Source of the DNA: an uncultured Prevotellaceae bacterium
GTDB taxonomy: Bacteria > Bacteroidota > Bacteroidia > Bacteroidales > Bacteroidaceae
Length of the DNA stretch: 48,931 bases
Direction of reading: 5' to 3'
Assembly (NCBI GenBank): GCA_900316985.1
Contig: ONFE01000017.1
Coordinates: 1-48,931 of the forward strand
Position 1 is the stretch's first letter, and every line of letters begins with the position of its first letter. Of this stretch, positions 23,446-30,966 are shown piece by piece. The notes below the pieces were generated by a model. It was not told the DNA's origin and ran no database searches. It worked only from the letters and a program-made list of their open reading frames with translations. The translations under genes were made by a program, and so were the position numbers.

Positions 23446-25587
23446 TTACTCCCTCAGTTTCACCCTGTACATCATGCCACTGCTGGTGCGGCGACTCTCG
23501 AAACGATATTCGGGACGCTTCAGGAAACTACCGATTTTCTGGAAGGAGGCGGCATCTTCGTGATAGCCTTTGAAGTGGCTCTTCAGTAGGGCGGATATTT
23601 CTTTCAGCGACATCCACTGACCGTCTTCATCCTTTCGTGGCCTCTGAATGACCGACAGCAGCATCTCGCCCAGTCCGTTCAGCTGCTGGTATTGCAGGTT
23701 GTGCTGCATCAGCAGTCGCTCCTCTTCCTTGGTCAGCCAGTAGCGCTCGCCCTTGTCGATTTCATGGCGCAACTGGGCATAGAGCATGTCGTGATAGACG
23801 GGTGTCTGGAAATCGATGTCACCATCGATGTTCACGCAGATGAAGCGGCGTGCGCCGGTGGGGTCGGTGAGTGGCATCTGCTCGTTGGTGGTGCCGATGA
23901 AAGATGCGTAACGGCGGTGGCTTTGGTAGGCTTTGCCGTAGGGTGGACGGTAGTTCAGGTCGGTTGTCGAGACGAGATACTTCAGCACAATCTGCTGCCG
24001 CTGGGTAATCTTGTCGAACTCGTCGAGATTGATGAGCGCAAACGAGGTGAGGCCGAGGTTCAGGTCCGACTCGTTCTTGAAGTTGATGCGGTCGTTGTAG
24101 TAGTTCATCAGTTCAGGGGGCAGCAGCAGTCGGCAGAAACTGGTCTTTCCGCAGCCTTGACGGCCTATCAGCAGGGGTACGAGGGCGTTGCCCGTCATTT
24201 GTCCCTTGCCCAACCACATGGCTACCATCGAGCGCATCCAGATGTGGAACAGATGAGGCCACTCGGCCCAGTCGGTGGGTATACGCTTTGCCAGTGGCGT
24301 CACGCGGTCTTCGCCGTCCCAGAAGGTCAGCCGTTCCAGGTATTCGTTGATGGGGTCGTAGAGCCGGATGTCGTTCGAGTTGACGTAGCGGCGGATGTCC
24401 TTGTCCCAGCATTTGATGCCGTGTTCATGGGCGCGCATCGTGATGCTGTTGCGGGCCTCCTCGGTCAGGTCCTGGTAGCTGAATCCCAGTCCCCTGCGCT
24501 CGCGGTATTCGGCCACGCCGCGCATCACGTTCTTGCGCAGGTCGTAGTTGGCATTCAGAAAGAGGTTGACTTTCATCGTCAGCAGCGTTTCGGGCGGTAT
24601 CTGGCCCGTCAGCGGAAGGTGTTTGCGCGCCTTGTAGTGTTTGCTCAGCTCCCGGCGGTAGGCGTTTTCGAACACTTTGTCCACCAACTGCGGGTCGCTG
24701 TTGAGCCATGAGCGCGATTTGGCCATCTGGCGCGCCAGTGCCATCGGGATGCCTGTCTGCTGACAGTATTCGGCCAGCCGCGTCAGCACTACGTGGCGCT
24801 GCTCATCCTTGTCGGCAATGCCCTCGGCATCGTCCATCGCCTTCGAGAGATTAAACTCGTAGGCCGTCCTCACCGACACGATGCTCTCCGTCTTCATCTC
24901 GTATTCGTATGGGTCGCTCAGGGCATGAAGGTTGGTGCTCGTCACGGGTTCGGCACGGGCATAGATGGGTGTGGCCAGCGGGTTATAGACCACTTTGGGG
25001 TCGGCGGCCATATAGCAGATGCGCTCGGGCATCGGATTCAGTTTCTCGATGGTCACGCCCAGCTGTCCGTTGTAAATCAGTCGGGCGCGCTCATACAGGT
25101 TCTGGTGGAAGTCGCGCGTGCTCTTCTCATCCCGTGGAAGTCCGCCTCCCTCGTTGGGAAACAGCTCTCCCCGGCAGACAATCTTTACCGACTGCCCCTC
25201 GGCACCCACAAATGCCATCAGCGTCTGCGGCATCTCGGCTGCCCCGCGGCGCACGGCCTCGGCTTCTTCGATGCCCGGCAGGTTGTTCACTTCAAGCAGC
25301 ACCAGTCCTGAGTAGCCTTTCACCAACCGGCTCTGGTTCACGGTCTCCATTTGCAGGGCAATGCAGATGCGTGGCAGTTGTTTGGTTCGTGTGGTGAACT
25401 GTGTCAGCGTGCCGTCTTCGCCTCGATGGTCTTTCATGATGGGGTAGTAGTGGCGCATGGCCTCCACACCTTCCTGGTACTGGCAGGAACGAATGGTTTC
25501 CACCAGATTTTCCATTTCCATCAGCCGCAGAGTCTCGCGGTTGCGGTATTGTTTGATGATTGTAATTCTTGTGTCCATATTAATCAT
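23446..25587 (-). CDS. VapE/VirE-type primase-helicase-like protein (BT4734 N-terminal domain)
   Basis: This is a 713-residue protein; the start may be Met4, 25578. Residues about 25-210 resemble the BT4734-like, primase-related N-terminal domain (CIALQMETV...GYSGLVLLEVNNLP...FVGAEGQSVKIVCRG). The C-terminal VapE ATPase has Walker A GRQGCGKT at 475-482, Walker B ALINLDEFD at 517-525, sensor FIGTTNE at 563-569 and an arginine finger TGARRF at 577-582. A C-terminal DUF3874-like part (about 615-713) ends it. VapE proteins are replication-type ATPases of phages and satellites, and in Bacteroidales they are often parked in capsule loci. It faces a symmetric repeat array and a divergent DUF6078-like gene. 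All motifs are intact, so it is probably functional. Confidence 0.9.
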   Translation of the reverse strand: MINMDTRITIIKQYRNRETLRLMEMENLVETIRSCQYQEGVEAMRHYYPIMKDHRGEDGTLTQFTTRTKQLPRICIALQMETVNQSRLVKGYSGLVLLEVNNLPGIEEAEAVRRGAAEMPQTLMAFVGAEGQSVKIVCRGELFPNEGGGLPRDEKSTRDFHQNLYERARLIYNGQLGVTIEKLNPMPERICYMAADPKVVYNPLATPIYARAEPVTSTNLHALSDPYEYEMKTESIVSVRTAYEFNLSKAMDDAEGIADKDEQRHVVLTRLAEYCQQTGIPMALARQMAKSRSWLNSDPQLVDKVFENAYRRELSKHYKARKHLPLTGQIPPETLLTMKVNLFLNANYDLRKNVMRGVAEYRERRGLGFSYQDLTEEARNSITMRAHEHGIKCWDKDIRRYVNSNDIRLYDPINEYLERLTFWDGEDRVTPLAKRIPTDWAEWPHLFHIWMRSMVAMWLGKGQMTGNALVPLLIGRQGCGKTSFCRLLLPPELMNYYNDRINFKNESDLNLGLTSFALINLDEFDKITQRQQIVLKYLVSTTDLNYRPPYGKAYQSHRRYASFIGTTNEQMPLTDPTGARRFICVNIDGDIDFQTPVYHDMLYAQLRHEIDKGERYWLTKEEERLLMQHNLQYQQLNGLGEMLLSVIQRPRKDEDGQWMSLKEISALLKSHFKGYHEDAASFQKIGSFLKRPEYRFESRRTSSGMMYRVKLRE

Positions 25588-25612
25588 TGTTTCGTTTTAT
25601 CATAGTCGGTTG

Positions 25613-25644
25613 CGAAGATACAAAATTCTTTTGTCATTTGCAAA
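25613..25644 (-). promoter_or_regulatory. vapE promoter
   Basis: On the minus strand TTTG (25641-25644), 20 bp, TATCTTCG (25613-25620). It is outside the symmetric repeat region, close to the start codon. Confidence 0.6.
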
Positions 25645-25655
25645 CTTTTACTGAG

Positions 25656-26100
25656 AATTTTTTCAAAAAATAGATTAAGCCTACACATCTCCGTCTATCT
25701 ATTTATATTTCAGTATTTTAACTAGTGTATGTAGCCTACATGAGCCTACATAGAGCCTACATACTAAACGTATTTTTGACCTTGTTTCATGTTATGATGC
25801 TTTTCTTTGACTCATAGTTTTCTTTAGTTCTACTGATTAAAACTATTAGTTTTCCTTATTAAAACTGTCAGTTTTCTCCATTAAAACTACCAGTTTTAAT
25901 CATTGGAACTGATTCAAAACTCCTTTAGAAACAGCACGTTATAACGCTTTTTGCTCATTAATCAATCTTTTCATGCTACGTATCTGCATAGCGATGTAGG
26001 CTCAGTGTAGGCTTGTGTAGGCTGCCTACATTAGTTAACACGCAAATAATCAATGTTTTACATCGATTAGTGTAGGTATAACCTATTTTTCAACAAATTT
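25656..26100. repeat. Mirror-symmetric AGCCTACA repeat region between vapE and the DUF6078-like gene
   Basis: AGCCTACA occurs at 25678, 25733, 25743 and 25754. Its reverse complement TGTAGGCT occurs at 25995, 26006 and 26016, and a decayed copy TGTAGGTA lies at 26071-26078. Every member pairs with a partner at exactly equal distance from base 25878 (coordinates sum to 51756). The spacings of 10 and 11 bp are one helical turn. The outer flanks 25656-25686 and 26070-26100 are also inverted copies (24 of 31 bases), whereas the inner spacers are not conserved. Positions, not bulk sequence, are maintained, which points to protein binding sites such as an origin or an operator. No gene lies in this 600-bp gap. 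Confidence 0.85.
25836..25901. repeat. Three 22-bp palindromic iterons, ATTAAAACTnnnAGTTTT
   Basis: Units at 25836, 25858 and 25880 repeat every 22 bp. Each contains AAAACT, three variable bases, then AGTTTT, a perfect 15-bp dyad. A decayed fourth unit follows at 25902 and a half unit precedes at 25826. They lie at the centre of the symmetric AGCCTACA region. Iterons of this length beside a helicase-like gene are typical of replication origins and autoregulated operators. Confidence 0.85.
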
Positions 26101-26195
26101 TTAGATTGAGAATTTTTCAAATCACAATGCCTAACTCGGATTAACGGTACAGGCAAAACAGTTTTTGCAAAAAACAATAAAAACTAATGTGTATA

Positions 26196-26227
26196 TTGAA
26201 AGAAGTCATTAATTATTTGTATTTTTG
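26196..26227 (+). promoter_or_regulatory. Promoter of the DUF6078-like gene
   Basis: TTG (26196-26198), 21 bp, TATTTTTG (26220-26227). It sets the start at ATG 26232 rather than the in-frame 26187, which would be upstream of the transcript. Confidence 0.65.
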
Positions 26228-26231
26228 CGAC

Positions 26232-26699
26232 ATGGAAAAGAAACTAATAACGAACCTCGCCTCTATGCCGGAGCCCGACATCATGCGTGAAAAGGCTGAA
26301 CACTATCTGGTGTGTTTTATCGACGGCTGCCCTCTTCATAAGACTTGTCTTCGCTGGGTGGTAGGGCAGTATGCCAATCAGCAAACGGTTGCGTACACTG
26401 CCATCAATCCTCGCAATCCGATGATGGGTAATGACAGATGTCCGAAATATCGTGAGATGGTGCGTGTGAAGATGATGCGCGGAATGACTCAGTTCTACCA
26501 CGAGATGCCGGGCTTTATGGAGAGAGACATACGCAACAGTCTCATCGCCCATTTCGGTAGAACACGTTATTTCCAGATGCGCAAGGGCGAAGTGCTTATC
26601 AATCCCGAAGACCAGCAGTTCATCGCCCAAGTCTGCCAGAAGCACGGCTGGACGGCCCCCTTGATTTATGACGGGGAGGACGAGGACTGGCTGTGGTAA
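26232..26699 (+). CDS. DUF6078-like small protein linked to vapE
   Basis: With the start at 26232 the protein has 155 residues. It is soluble, with no signal or membrane segment. Cysteines 28, 33, 39 and 70 (CFIDGCPLHKTC...NDRC) could bind a metal. Other landmarks are RNPMMGNDRCPKYREMVRVKMM and MERDIRNSLIAHFGRTRYFQMRKGEV, a helix-turn-helix-sized segment. It resembles the Bacteroidota family DUF6078; no function is established. It is divergent from vapE across the repeat region and convergent, 6 bp apart, with the beta-helix gene. A regulatory or initiator role at the repeats is possible but speculative. Confidence 0.7.
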   Translation: MEKKLITNLASMPEPDIMREKAEHYLVCFIDGCPLHKTCLRWVVGQYANQQTVAYTAINPRNPMMGNDRCPKYREMVRVKMMRGMTQFYHEMPGFMERDIRNSLIAHFGRTRYFQMRKGEVLINPEDQQFIAQVCQKHGWTAPLIYDGEDEDWLW

Positions 26700-26705
26700 T
26701 ATTAA

Positions 26706-28235
26706 CTACTTGATTCTTTTCTGTAGCCTGATGTTGCTGGGGAATGAATAAGCGCGTTTCAGACGTTGCTTGGTGCGGACTTTAAAAGGAGACTCGTGGA
26801 ATTGGAGTATGGTCCCGGAAGGGATGAGACTCACGTTGCGAATGGAGATATCAGACAGGTGTTCCAGTTTTTTAGAATAGTTATTGCCGCCCATGGGCTT
26901 GAAGAGGTAGAAATCGGCGATGCCGTTCGTCTTCAGGGTTAGTCCGTCGATGGTTATATTTGGCCAGCACTTCTCTTTCAGTTCGGGGCGGCTGTTGGTC
27001 GAGTTCTCCAACTTTCCGGCGCTTATGATGCAGTTGTGATTTCCGTCAAGTTCCATATAGCAGTTGCGCATCACGAGATTGTAACCCGTGTAGGCATTGT
27101 AGGAGGATTCATGGAGCACGGGATAGAAATGCAGGAAACGGCAGTTCTCGAAGAGAATGGTGCCAAAGACGGATGAGAACTGGTTGTAGGTGTTGATGTC
27201 GTCTAATTCGTTGCGGAAGATGCAGTTGTGGAAAGTGATGTCGCGCCCGTAGCAATGGATGTCGAAGCGGTTGATGTCGCAGTCTTCCAGGGTTATGTTG
27301 TTGATGTTGTTGTTGCCGAAAACGCCCCAATGAGCCACGGCTTTCAGTCGGCAGATGGTGCAGTCTCGGATGTTCTCCAAGGCGATTCCGTAGCCCACTT
27401 TGTTGTAGTCGGAATAGGTGCCTTGGATGGTAATATCCGAAAGAAGCACCTGGGCTGAGTTAGCGATGGAGATGGCGCGGTCTCCTTCCTTGGGCTTGTT
27501 CTTGTGATTGTTGGGTGTAATGATGTTGATGTTCTTGATAATCACGTTGTTTTCAAGACTTACGGCAAGCAAGTTTGTTACGCGGGTGGAACCTGAAGCC
27601 CGTTTCAAAGTGAGGTTTTGGAATGATTTTTCGCTTTCGCTGATATTCATAGCCTTGCTTAGGATAGAGGTTGACGGGGTTTGATAAGGAGCCGTTACGG
27701 TGCCCTGTGCTTTTCCGTCACGTATAATCATGATGTCTCTGCGTATGGCAGATGTGCCATACCCTTGCCGCTGGCTCACCCATGGGGTTTTGTCTTCCAC
27801 GACGACCATCTTGTTCCCCTTGCTCAGCGACGGGTTTTGTGAGAAGTCGCCGCTATCGATTGCTTTGGGGCCGACGGGTGTGTCCTTGGCGGTGGCATCG
27901 GGCCAGGCAAGCGCGAAGAGCAAATGGTCTTTGCTGTTGTTGCGCACCACGAGGGTGCAGCCGTTGAAGTCGGTGCGGTGGGAGAGCCAGATGGTCGGGG
28001 CACCGGGCGTTATGGTGATGTGGATGGTCTTCCGGGCCGGATATACGATGGTGACATCCTTGAAGATATAGGTCTTATGGAACTCGGCAAGGGCGTTGAG
28101 GGAATCGACTCCGTTGCGGCAGTTTTTCCAAATGGAAACAGGCAGGTTGATGGTCGTGGCATGGGCTATGCCTGTCAGACATAACGATATAATAAGCAAA
28201 CTGATGCGTTTAAGTGCAGTCTTCTTTTTTTCCAT
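26706..28235 (-). CDS. Secreted parallel beta-helix protein
   Basis: This 509-residue protein has a signal peptide (LKRISLLIISLCLTGIAHA). From about residue 200 it has short regularly spaced strands of the pectate-lyase-like beta-helix: NNVIIKNINIITPNN, AQVLLSDITIQGTY, RDCTICRLKAVAH, NNITLEDCDINRFDI, RDITFHNCIFRNE, GTILFENCRFLHF. No sulfatase, lyase or hydrolase signature is obvious, though the fold suits polysaccharide binding or cleavage. It is the last gene of the upstream polysaccharide block, 5 bp after a GT2 gene, so it probably processes or anchors the polymer outside the inner membrane. Confidence 0.78.
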   Translation of the reverse strand: MEKKKTALKRISLLIISLCLTGIAHATTINLPVSIWKNCRNGVDSLNALAEFHKTYIFKDVTIVYPARKTIHITITPGAPTIWLSHRTDFNGCTLVVRNNSKDHLLFALAWPDATAKDTPVGPKAIDSGDFSQNPSLSKGNKMVVVEDKTPWVSQRQGYGTSAIRRDIMIIRDGKAQGTVTAPYQTPSTSILSKAMNISESEKSFQNLTLKRASGSTRVTNLLAVSLENNVIIKNINIITPNNHKNKPKEGDRAISIANSAQVLLSDITIQGTYSDYNKVGYGIALENIRDCTICRLKAVAHWGVFGNNNINNITLEDCDINRFDIHCYGRDITFHNCIFRNELDDINTYNQFSSVFGTILFENCRFLHFYPVLHESSYNAYTGYNLVMRNCYMELDGNHNCIISAGKLENSTNSRPELKEKCWPNITIDGLTLKTNGIADFYLFKPMGGNNYSKKLEHLSDISIRNVSLIPSGTILQFHESPFKVRTKQRLKRAYSFPSNIRLQKRIK

Positions 28236-28240
28236 TCAGT

Positions 28241-29056
28241 TTAAAAGATGGTTTTGATTTGTGAAACGAATACGGCAATGAGCCTTGTGGCGAAAAAGAG
28301 GAAGTTGTAGTGCCGCACGTCAGATAGGTAAATCCGGATGTACGCCTTCCAAGTCTTTGTGATGTTTTTGAAAACTACCTGTTTTGAATGCTTTGAACGA
28401 CTGGCTGAGCCTGTCCGTTCGTGGCGGATATAGACAGCGTCTGAATTGGCTAACCTTATTGTTTTCAGCCTGTTGGTGATTGAAGCCATGAAAAGGGAAT
28501 CTTCGCCGATGCTGAAACGGGTGTCGAACCGGCGGTCGCCTATGATAGAGAGTGGAATCATTTTGCAACATGAGGATGAGAGGAAACTCCTTCCCCGGAG
28601 TAGGGGGGCATAGCCATGGGAGGCGAACCGCTTGTAGGCTTTGGTGATGTAGTCGTCGTGGAAAGTGCCGCTCTTTTCGTCATAGTCCTGCACATTGGAA
28701 ACGGTCAAACAATCTTCAGACGTCTTGGCCATGAGTAATGACTTGAGATAGTCGGGCGAAACCTCGTCGTCGTCATCGATGAAGCAGACGTTCTGGCCTC
28801 GTGCATGATCCAATCCTAAATTCCGGGCATTGGAGACCCCCGGGGTGTCGGTCTGCAGGAGGCGTACCTGTATTTGGGGATAGGGCAGGAACCATGACTG
28901 GATGTTCTGATGATAGGGTTCATTGCATCCGTTCAGCACAATGATGAGTTCAAAGCGGCTTTTGTCCAATGTTTGTTGGGCAATGGACCGTATGCACTCC
29001 CTGAGGTAGGCCTGCGGCTTGTAGGATGGAATGATGACGGTGATATCTATTGGCAT
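28241..29056 (-). CDS. Glycosyltransferase family 2
   Basis: The start at 29056 (MPIDITVIIPSYKPQAYLRECIRSI) is chosen because the longer frame only reads through the preceding GT2 gene in another frame. That gives 271 residues and a 10-bp overlap. GT-A motifs follow: IIVLNGCN, NLGLDHARGQNVCFIDDDDEVSPDYLKSLL (the DDD metal motif), and SIGEDSLFMASI near the catalytic base position. The C-terminus is weakly hydrophobic. Donor and acceptor sugars are unknown. Confidence 0.9.
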   Translation of the reverse strand: MPIDITVIIPSYKPQAYLRECIRSIAQQTLDKSRFELIIVLNGCNEPYHQNIQSWFLPYPQIQVRLLQTDTPGVSNARNLGLDHARGQNVCFIDDDDEVSPDYLKSLLMAKTSEDCLTVSNVQDYDEKSGTFHDDYITKAYKRFASHGYAPLLRGRSFLSSSCCKMIPLSIIGDRRFDTRFSIGEDSLFMASITNRLKTIRLANSDAVYIRHERTGSASRSKHSKQVVFKNITKTWKAYIRIYLSDVRHYNFLFFATRLIAVFVSQIKTIF

Positions 29057-29940
29057 AATGGATTCTTGAGGTATTGCCTGAAGTCTTTCAGCACCTTCAT
29101 TAAAGCGGGGTTCCCTTTTCCTAAGGCCGTCCTCAGTTGTTCGCGCCATAATTGGATGTTGGTGCTCTGCAGACGGTTGTGGATGAAGGATTCCTTGGGG
29201 TAGCCTTTCTTTTGGAGCATGGCGCAAACAGAACGGAAGACTCTCTTTTCATATTCCAGGTCAGGCTGACGTTCTTTCGAGAGGTGGATGTAGTGCAGGC
29301 TCGGGTTGAAGGTCATGTGGCAGTCGAAGCGCTTCAGCATCCGGTGGTGGATGTCGTCTTCTTCTCCGTACATGAAAATGTCTTCGTCGAAGAGTCCGAC
29401 TTCTTCGAACATCTGCTTGCGGATGAAGAAACAGGAGCCGGAGAGGTACATGTAGCGGCGCAGATAGAGTCCGGTGCGGTTGCACAAGGCCGTAAGCACG
29501 GTTGCCAGGTATCCGTTCATCATGCTCGTGCAGGAAAAGGAGTTCGTGCTCGGCTCTATCGGCGAGAGCATCTGCTTCATGCCGTACATGCCCAGGCGGC
29601 TGTCGTCGTCAAATGCATGTAGGACTGTCTGGAACACAGGCTCCATGAGTCTTACGTCCGGGTTCATGATGAGGATAACGGGAGCCGAGGCCCTACGGAT
29701 GCCCATGTTGTTGCCCTGTCCATAGCCGCCATTGCAGGCGTTCTTCAGCAGAATAATGCTGTCGCCAAAGCGGTTGCGGATTTCTGAGAACATGGTGTCT
29801 GTCTGCCTGCTGTTGTTATCGACAACAATGATTTCAAGCTCATCAGCGTTGATGTCAGAATGCAGCTTGATGGAATCCAGACAGTCGTAGATGTCTTTCT
29901 CCGAGTTGTAGGTTACTATGATGACAGACAGCCGTTTCAT
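29047..29940 (-). CDS. Glycosyltransferase family 2 (rhamnosyltransferase-like)
   Basis: This 297-residue GT-A enzyme begins MKRLSVIIVTYNSEKDIYDCLDSI. It has EIIVVDNNSRQ, CNGGYGQGNNMGIRRA, VILIMNPDVRLMEPV (NPD in place of DxD) and GSCFFIRKQMFEEVGLFDEDIFMYGEEDDIHHRML. That layout is typical of rhamnosyl and related transferases with a G.FDE..F.Y.ED block. It overlaps the fucosyltransferase stop by 4 bp. The donor sugar is not determined. Confidence 0.9.
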   Translation of the reverse strand: MKRLSVIIVTYNSEKDIYDCLDSIKLHSDINADELEIIVVDNNSRQTDTMFSEIRNRFGDSIILLKNACNGGYGQGNNMGIRRASAPVILIMNPDVRLMEPVFQTVLHAFDDDSRLGMYGMKQMLSPIEPSTNSFSCTSMMNGYLATVLTALCNRTGLYLRRYMYLSGSCFFIRKQMFEEVGLFDEDIFMYGEEDDIHHRMLKRFDCHMTFNPSLHYIHLSKERQPDLEYEKRVFRSVCAMLQKKGYPKESFIHNRLQSTNIQLWREQLRTALGKGNPALMKVLKDFRQYLKNPLCQ

Positions 29941-30947
29941 GGATTGTCTCGTTTTAAAATGTTGTGTATTTTGTAATATAGTTTGACGGCCAGTTTATGA
30001 CGATAGTCGCTGAAGAAGATGTTGGATGTGGCTCGTGCCATTGTGCGGTGGTCTTTGACGTATTTCAGACCATAGAACTCGCGGTTGCGGCGGCAGGCCT
30101 TCTCTTTGGGCTGACTGAAAATGTAGGAAAGGAATTCTTTCAACTTTTCAATCTGGCGGGCCTTGTAATACTCTTCATCGTTGAATACCGGTTCGCGAAG
30201 CATGGCGTGGTAGTATTGTTCATCGGTGTCTATCCGCCGTACAATGTCTGCCACTTCTTCAACAGATGAATAGTCTGGCACATTGATAAAGGCACGGGTA
30301 TTGAACACACGGGCTACCTCGGGATCACCCCAGTAAATGGGAATACAGTTGGCAGCAAAGGCCTGAACCAGTTTTTCGGTGGTATAGCCTGGATGGGCAC
30401 TGTTCTCACATACGATGGAGAACTTATGGCTGGCATCGAATGCCTGCTTGTCGGCCACCGGCCCGCCGATGTTGTTATTCCATCGTCCGCCGGAGTCCAC
30501 TTTCTTGTACTTGGATAGTTCCTCGAATAGCGTCTGAAATATGGGGTTGCGTCTGGAATTGCTGACGGTGATGCTGCAGAATCCGGTCTTTTCCTTTGCT
30601 ACAGCCTCGGGATTGAGCAAGTGCTTCTTTTCACTCAGTTCACAGATGTCCTTATACAGATAGTAGAGCGGCAGCCTCATGTAGCGGTCACCGTATTCCA
30701 TCCAGTCGAATCCGATGGCATAGTCGCAGGCGTTGAAGTCGGGCGTGAGGTTCTCGCCTGTGTAGAATATCTTAATGCTGTCGTCGGAAGCGAACCAGTG
30801 CTTTTCCGACTGTACGGAGAAAAACACGTAGTCGGCATGCTTGACATCTGTGATTTCGACCTCGGTGAACTCTCGGATGTATTTTGTGAGCGGATTGGTC
30901 TCAGGATTGAAAGTGTCCCAAAATCCTATAAATGCAATTTTCTTCAT
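29937..30947 (-). CDS. Glycosyltransferase family 10 (fucosyltransferase)
   Basis: The start at 30947 (MKKIAFIGFWDTFNP) gives 336 residues; the longer frame overlaps the preceding GT4 out of frame. The GT10 signature is clear: FCSITVSNSRRNPI, VDSGGRWNNNIGG, KFSIVCENSAHPGYTTEKLVQAFAANCIPIYWGDPEV, and a basic C-terminal tail that can bind the membrane. GT10 enzymes add L-fucose from GDP-Fuc, typically alpha-1,3 to GlcNAc-type acceptors. No heptad repeats of the Helicobacter kind are seen. The mannose-1-phosphate guanylyltransferase at 45459 could supply GDP-Man as precursor. Lewis-like host mimicry is possible. Confidence 0.92.
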   Translation of the reverse strand: MKKIAFIGFWDTFNPETNPLTKYIREFTEVEITDVKHADYVFFSVQSEKHWFASDDSIKIFYTGENLTPDFNACDYAIGFDWMEYGDRYMRLPLYYLYKDICELSEKKHLLNPEAVAKEKTGFCSITVSNSRRNPIFQTLFEELSKYKKVDSGGRWNNNIGGPVADKQAFDASHKFSIVCENSAHPGYTTEKLVQAFAANCIPIYWGDPEVARVFNTRAFINVPDYSSVEEVADIVRRIDTDEQYYHAMLREPVFNDEEYYKARQIEKLKEFLSYIFSQPKEKACRRNREFYGLKYVKDHRTMARATSNIFFSDYRHKLAVKLYYKIHNILKRDNP

Positions 30948-30966
30948 CTTTGTCAAGTTTCTGAAT

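Noticed and set aside
25656-26100. Symmetric region considered as a MITE with terminal inverted repeats
   Set aside because: No target-site duplication was recognised, and symmetry is kept by discrete internal motifs rather than by continuous terminal arms. An origin or operator fits better, though a decayed element is not excluded.
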